Of a DNA stretch of 64,000 nucleotides, positions 62,877 through 64,000 are shown piece by piece; positions within the stretch are counted from its first letter, which is position 1; each line of letters starts with the position of its first letter. Below the pieces are notes generated by a model that saw only the letters and a list, made by a program, of their open reading frames with translations, made no database searches and had not been told where the DNA came from. The translations under genes were made by a program, and so were the position numbers. Where the stretch lies: contig JAQGOG010000119.1 in NCBI GenBank assembly GCA_028293765.1, positions 22,764 to 86,763 of the forward strand, read 5' to 3'. Source of the DNA: Gammaproteobacteria bacterium (GTDB lineage: Bacteria > Pseudomonadota > Gammaproteobacteria > Steroidobacterales > Steroidobacteraceae).

Positions 62877-64000
62877 CTAGAAAGCGTTGAGGCCCGTCAG
62901 CGCGCGTCCGATCGTAAGCTGGTGGATGGTTTGGGTGCCCTCGTAGGTGATGACGCTTTCGAGGTTGAGCATATGGCGGATCGGGACGAACTCGGCGCTG
63001 ATGCCCGCGCCGCCTAACAGGTCGCGGCAGTCGCGGGCGACATCGAGGGCCATGCGGCAGTTGTTCCACTTGGCCAGGGAGACATGGGTGGGCTGCAGGG
63101 TGCCTTGATCCTTCAGCCGTCCCAGTTGCAGGGCGAGCAGTTGCGCGGTGGTGATGCCGCGGGCCATCTCGGCCAGGCGGATCTGGGTGGCCTGGTTTTG
63201 GGCCAGCGGGCGGCCGAAGAGGATGCGGGTCTTGGAGTAGTCCAGCAGCTGCGCCAGACAGGCCTGGGCGGCGCCGATGACGCCCCAGGCGATACCGTAG
63301 CGGGCCTGGGTGAGGCAGGACAGGGGGCCTTTGAGGCCGACCACACCGGGGAGCACGTTCTCGGCCGGGACGACCACGTTGTCGAAGAACAAGGCGGAGG
63401 TGACCGAGGCGCGCAGGGAGAATTTGCGCTCGATCTCCGGGGCGGCGAAGCCGGGGGTGCCTTTCTCGATGAGAAAGCCGCGGATGCCCTCATCCGTCAT
63501 GGCCCACACGACGGCCAGATCTGCGATGGCGCCGTTGGTGATCCACATCTTCGCGCCGTTGATGACCCAGTCGGTGCCGCGCTTTTTGGCGTGGGTCTTC
63601 ATGTTCGCCGGGTCCGAGCCGCCATGGGGCTCGGTGAGGCCGAAGCAGCCGATGACTTCACCCCGGGCCATGCGCGGGAGGTACTTCTGCTTCTGTGCCT
63701 CGGAGCCGAAGGCGTAGATGGGGTACATGCACAAGGAGGACTGCACGGAGACGAAGCTGCGGATGCCGGAGTCCCCACGTTCGAGCTCCTGGCAGATCAG
63801 GCCGTAGCTGATGCCGTTGAGTCCGGCGCACTCATAGCCTTTGATGGAGGAGCCCAGCAGACCCAGCGAGGCCAGCTCCGGGACCAGCTCCCGAGGGAAG
63901 CGGTGCTCCTCGAAGCACTTCTGGATGATCGGCAGCACCTTCTCGTCGACCAGCCGGGCGACCGAGTCCTGCACCATCCGCTCCTCTTCGGTCAGGGCGC
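62877..64000 (-). CDS. gcdH: Glutaryl-CoA dehydrogenase, 5' end outside the window
   Basis: Partial: the frame remains open to position 64000, where the upstream codons read ALTEEER before MVQDSVARL, the normal GCDH N-terminus, so the start lies beyond the edge. The 373 visible residues include CFGLTEPHGGSDPANMKTHA, WITNGAIADLAVVWA, RYGIAWGVIGAAQACL, GRPLAQNQATQIRLAEM and the catalytic-base segment VITYEGTQTIHQLTIGRALT (Glu). It oxidatively decarboxylates glutaryl-CoA to crotonyl-CoA in lysine, tryptophan and aromatic-CoA breakdown. It converges with the IOR operon. Confidence 0.93.
   Translation of the reverse strand, partial: ALTEEERMVQDSVARLVDEKVLPIIQKCFEEHRFPRELVPELASLGLLGSSIKGYECAGLNGISYGLICQELERGDSGIRSFVSVQSSLCMYPIYAFGSEAQKQKYLPRMARGEVIGCFGLTEPHGGSDPANMKTHAKKRGTDWVINGAKMWITNGAIADLAVVWAMTDEGIRGFLIEKGTPGFAAPEIERKFSLRASVTSALFFDNVVVPAENVLPGVVGLKGPLSCLTQARYGIAWGVIGAAQACLAQLLDYSKTRILFGRPLAQNQATQIRLAEMARGITTAQLLALQLGRLKDQGTLQPTHVSLAKWNNCRMALDVARDCRDLLGGAGISAEFVPIRHMLNLESVITYEGTQTIHQLTIGRALTGLNAF

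Overview
This 64 kb window is GC-rich, densely coded chromosomal DNA from an aerobic proteobacterium. Gene content points to a soil-type gammaproteobacterium (Steroidobacter/Nevskia/Xanthomonas-like). The clues are a Pseudomonas/Xanthomonas-style branched-chain 2-oxoacid dehydrogenase operon, an aceBA glyoxylate shunt with a RamB/ScfR-like regulator, hydroxyproline catabolism, Ku, and many lipoproteins and DUF proteins. That placement is inference; no rRNA or marker gene is present. I saw no tRNA, CRISPR array, transposase, integrase or phage gene.

Layout. 0.3-2.4 kb: formate-tetrahydrofolate ligase and a CsbD stress protein. 2.6-6.8 kb: an ECF sigma factor/anti-sigma pair, a secreted subtilase and a secreted Gly/Ser/Ala repeat protein. 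ECF-type promoters (GGAAC/G, 16-17 bp, CGTN) lie before the sigma gene, the repeat-protein gene, csbD and, far away, a PepSY gene at 33.5 kb. 6.8-19 kb: single genes (repeat-rich beta-helix protein, ROK kinase, membrane DUFs, dehydrogenase, a frameshifted EAL-CBS-GGDEF protein, CAP protein, cardiolipin synthase, PIG-L deacetylase, LOG protein, lipoprotein, glycosyltransferase). 19-24.4 kb: two gene remnants beside a trans-4-hydroxy-L-proline cluster (dehydrogenase, deaminase, epimerase, GntR regulator) with a GTATAC-C-GTATAC site in its divergent promoter. 24.5-37.4 kb: mixed housekeeping and stress genes, including an SRAP protein and an HtrA-like protein that have both lost their catalytic residues, Ku with a MerR/TPR partner, and a GH92 mannosidase.

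37.7-41.4 kb: bkdA1-bkdA2-bkdB (E1 alpha, E1 beta, E2; no E3 here). 42-44.7 kb: DedA-rhodanese fusion, DsbA-like protein, DUF1684 protein. 44.7-49.3 kb: the RamB/ScfR-like regulator divergent from aceB-aceA. 49.5-64 kb: a catabolic region. Two divergent operons meet at a 103 bp regulatory region that holds a MarR-type palindrome over a near-consensus sigma70 promoter. One operon carries an anthraniloyl-CoA-type monooxygenase/reductase, SDR, MarR, enoyl-CoA hydratase, acyl-CoA dehydrogenase and RidA. The other carries a cyclase/isatin-hydrolase-like enzyme and both subunits of an indolepyruvate oxidoreductase-type enzyme. A glutaryl-CoA dehydrogenase runs off the right edge.

Main hypothesis: the last region is a ligase-independent route from isatin to anthraniloyl-CoA. 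The cyclase would open isatin to isatinate. Isatinate is an aryl 2-oxoacid, so the IOR-type enzyme could decarboxylate it oxidatively to anthraniloyl-CoA. The flavin monooxygenase/reductase would then dearomatise this thioester, and RidA, hydratase, SDR and acyl-CoA dehydrogenase would carry it into beta-oxidation. This is inferred from gene families, order and shared regulation, not shown by the sequence itself.
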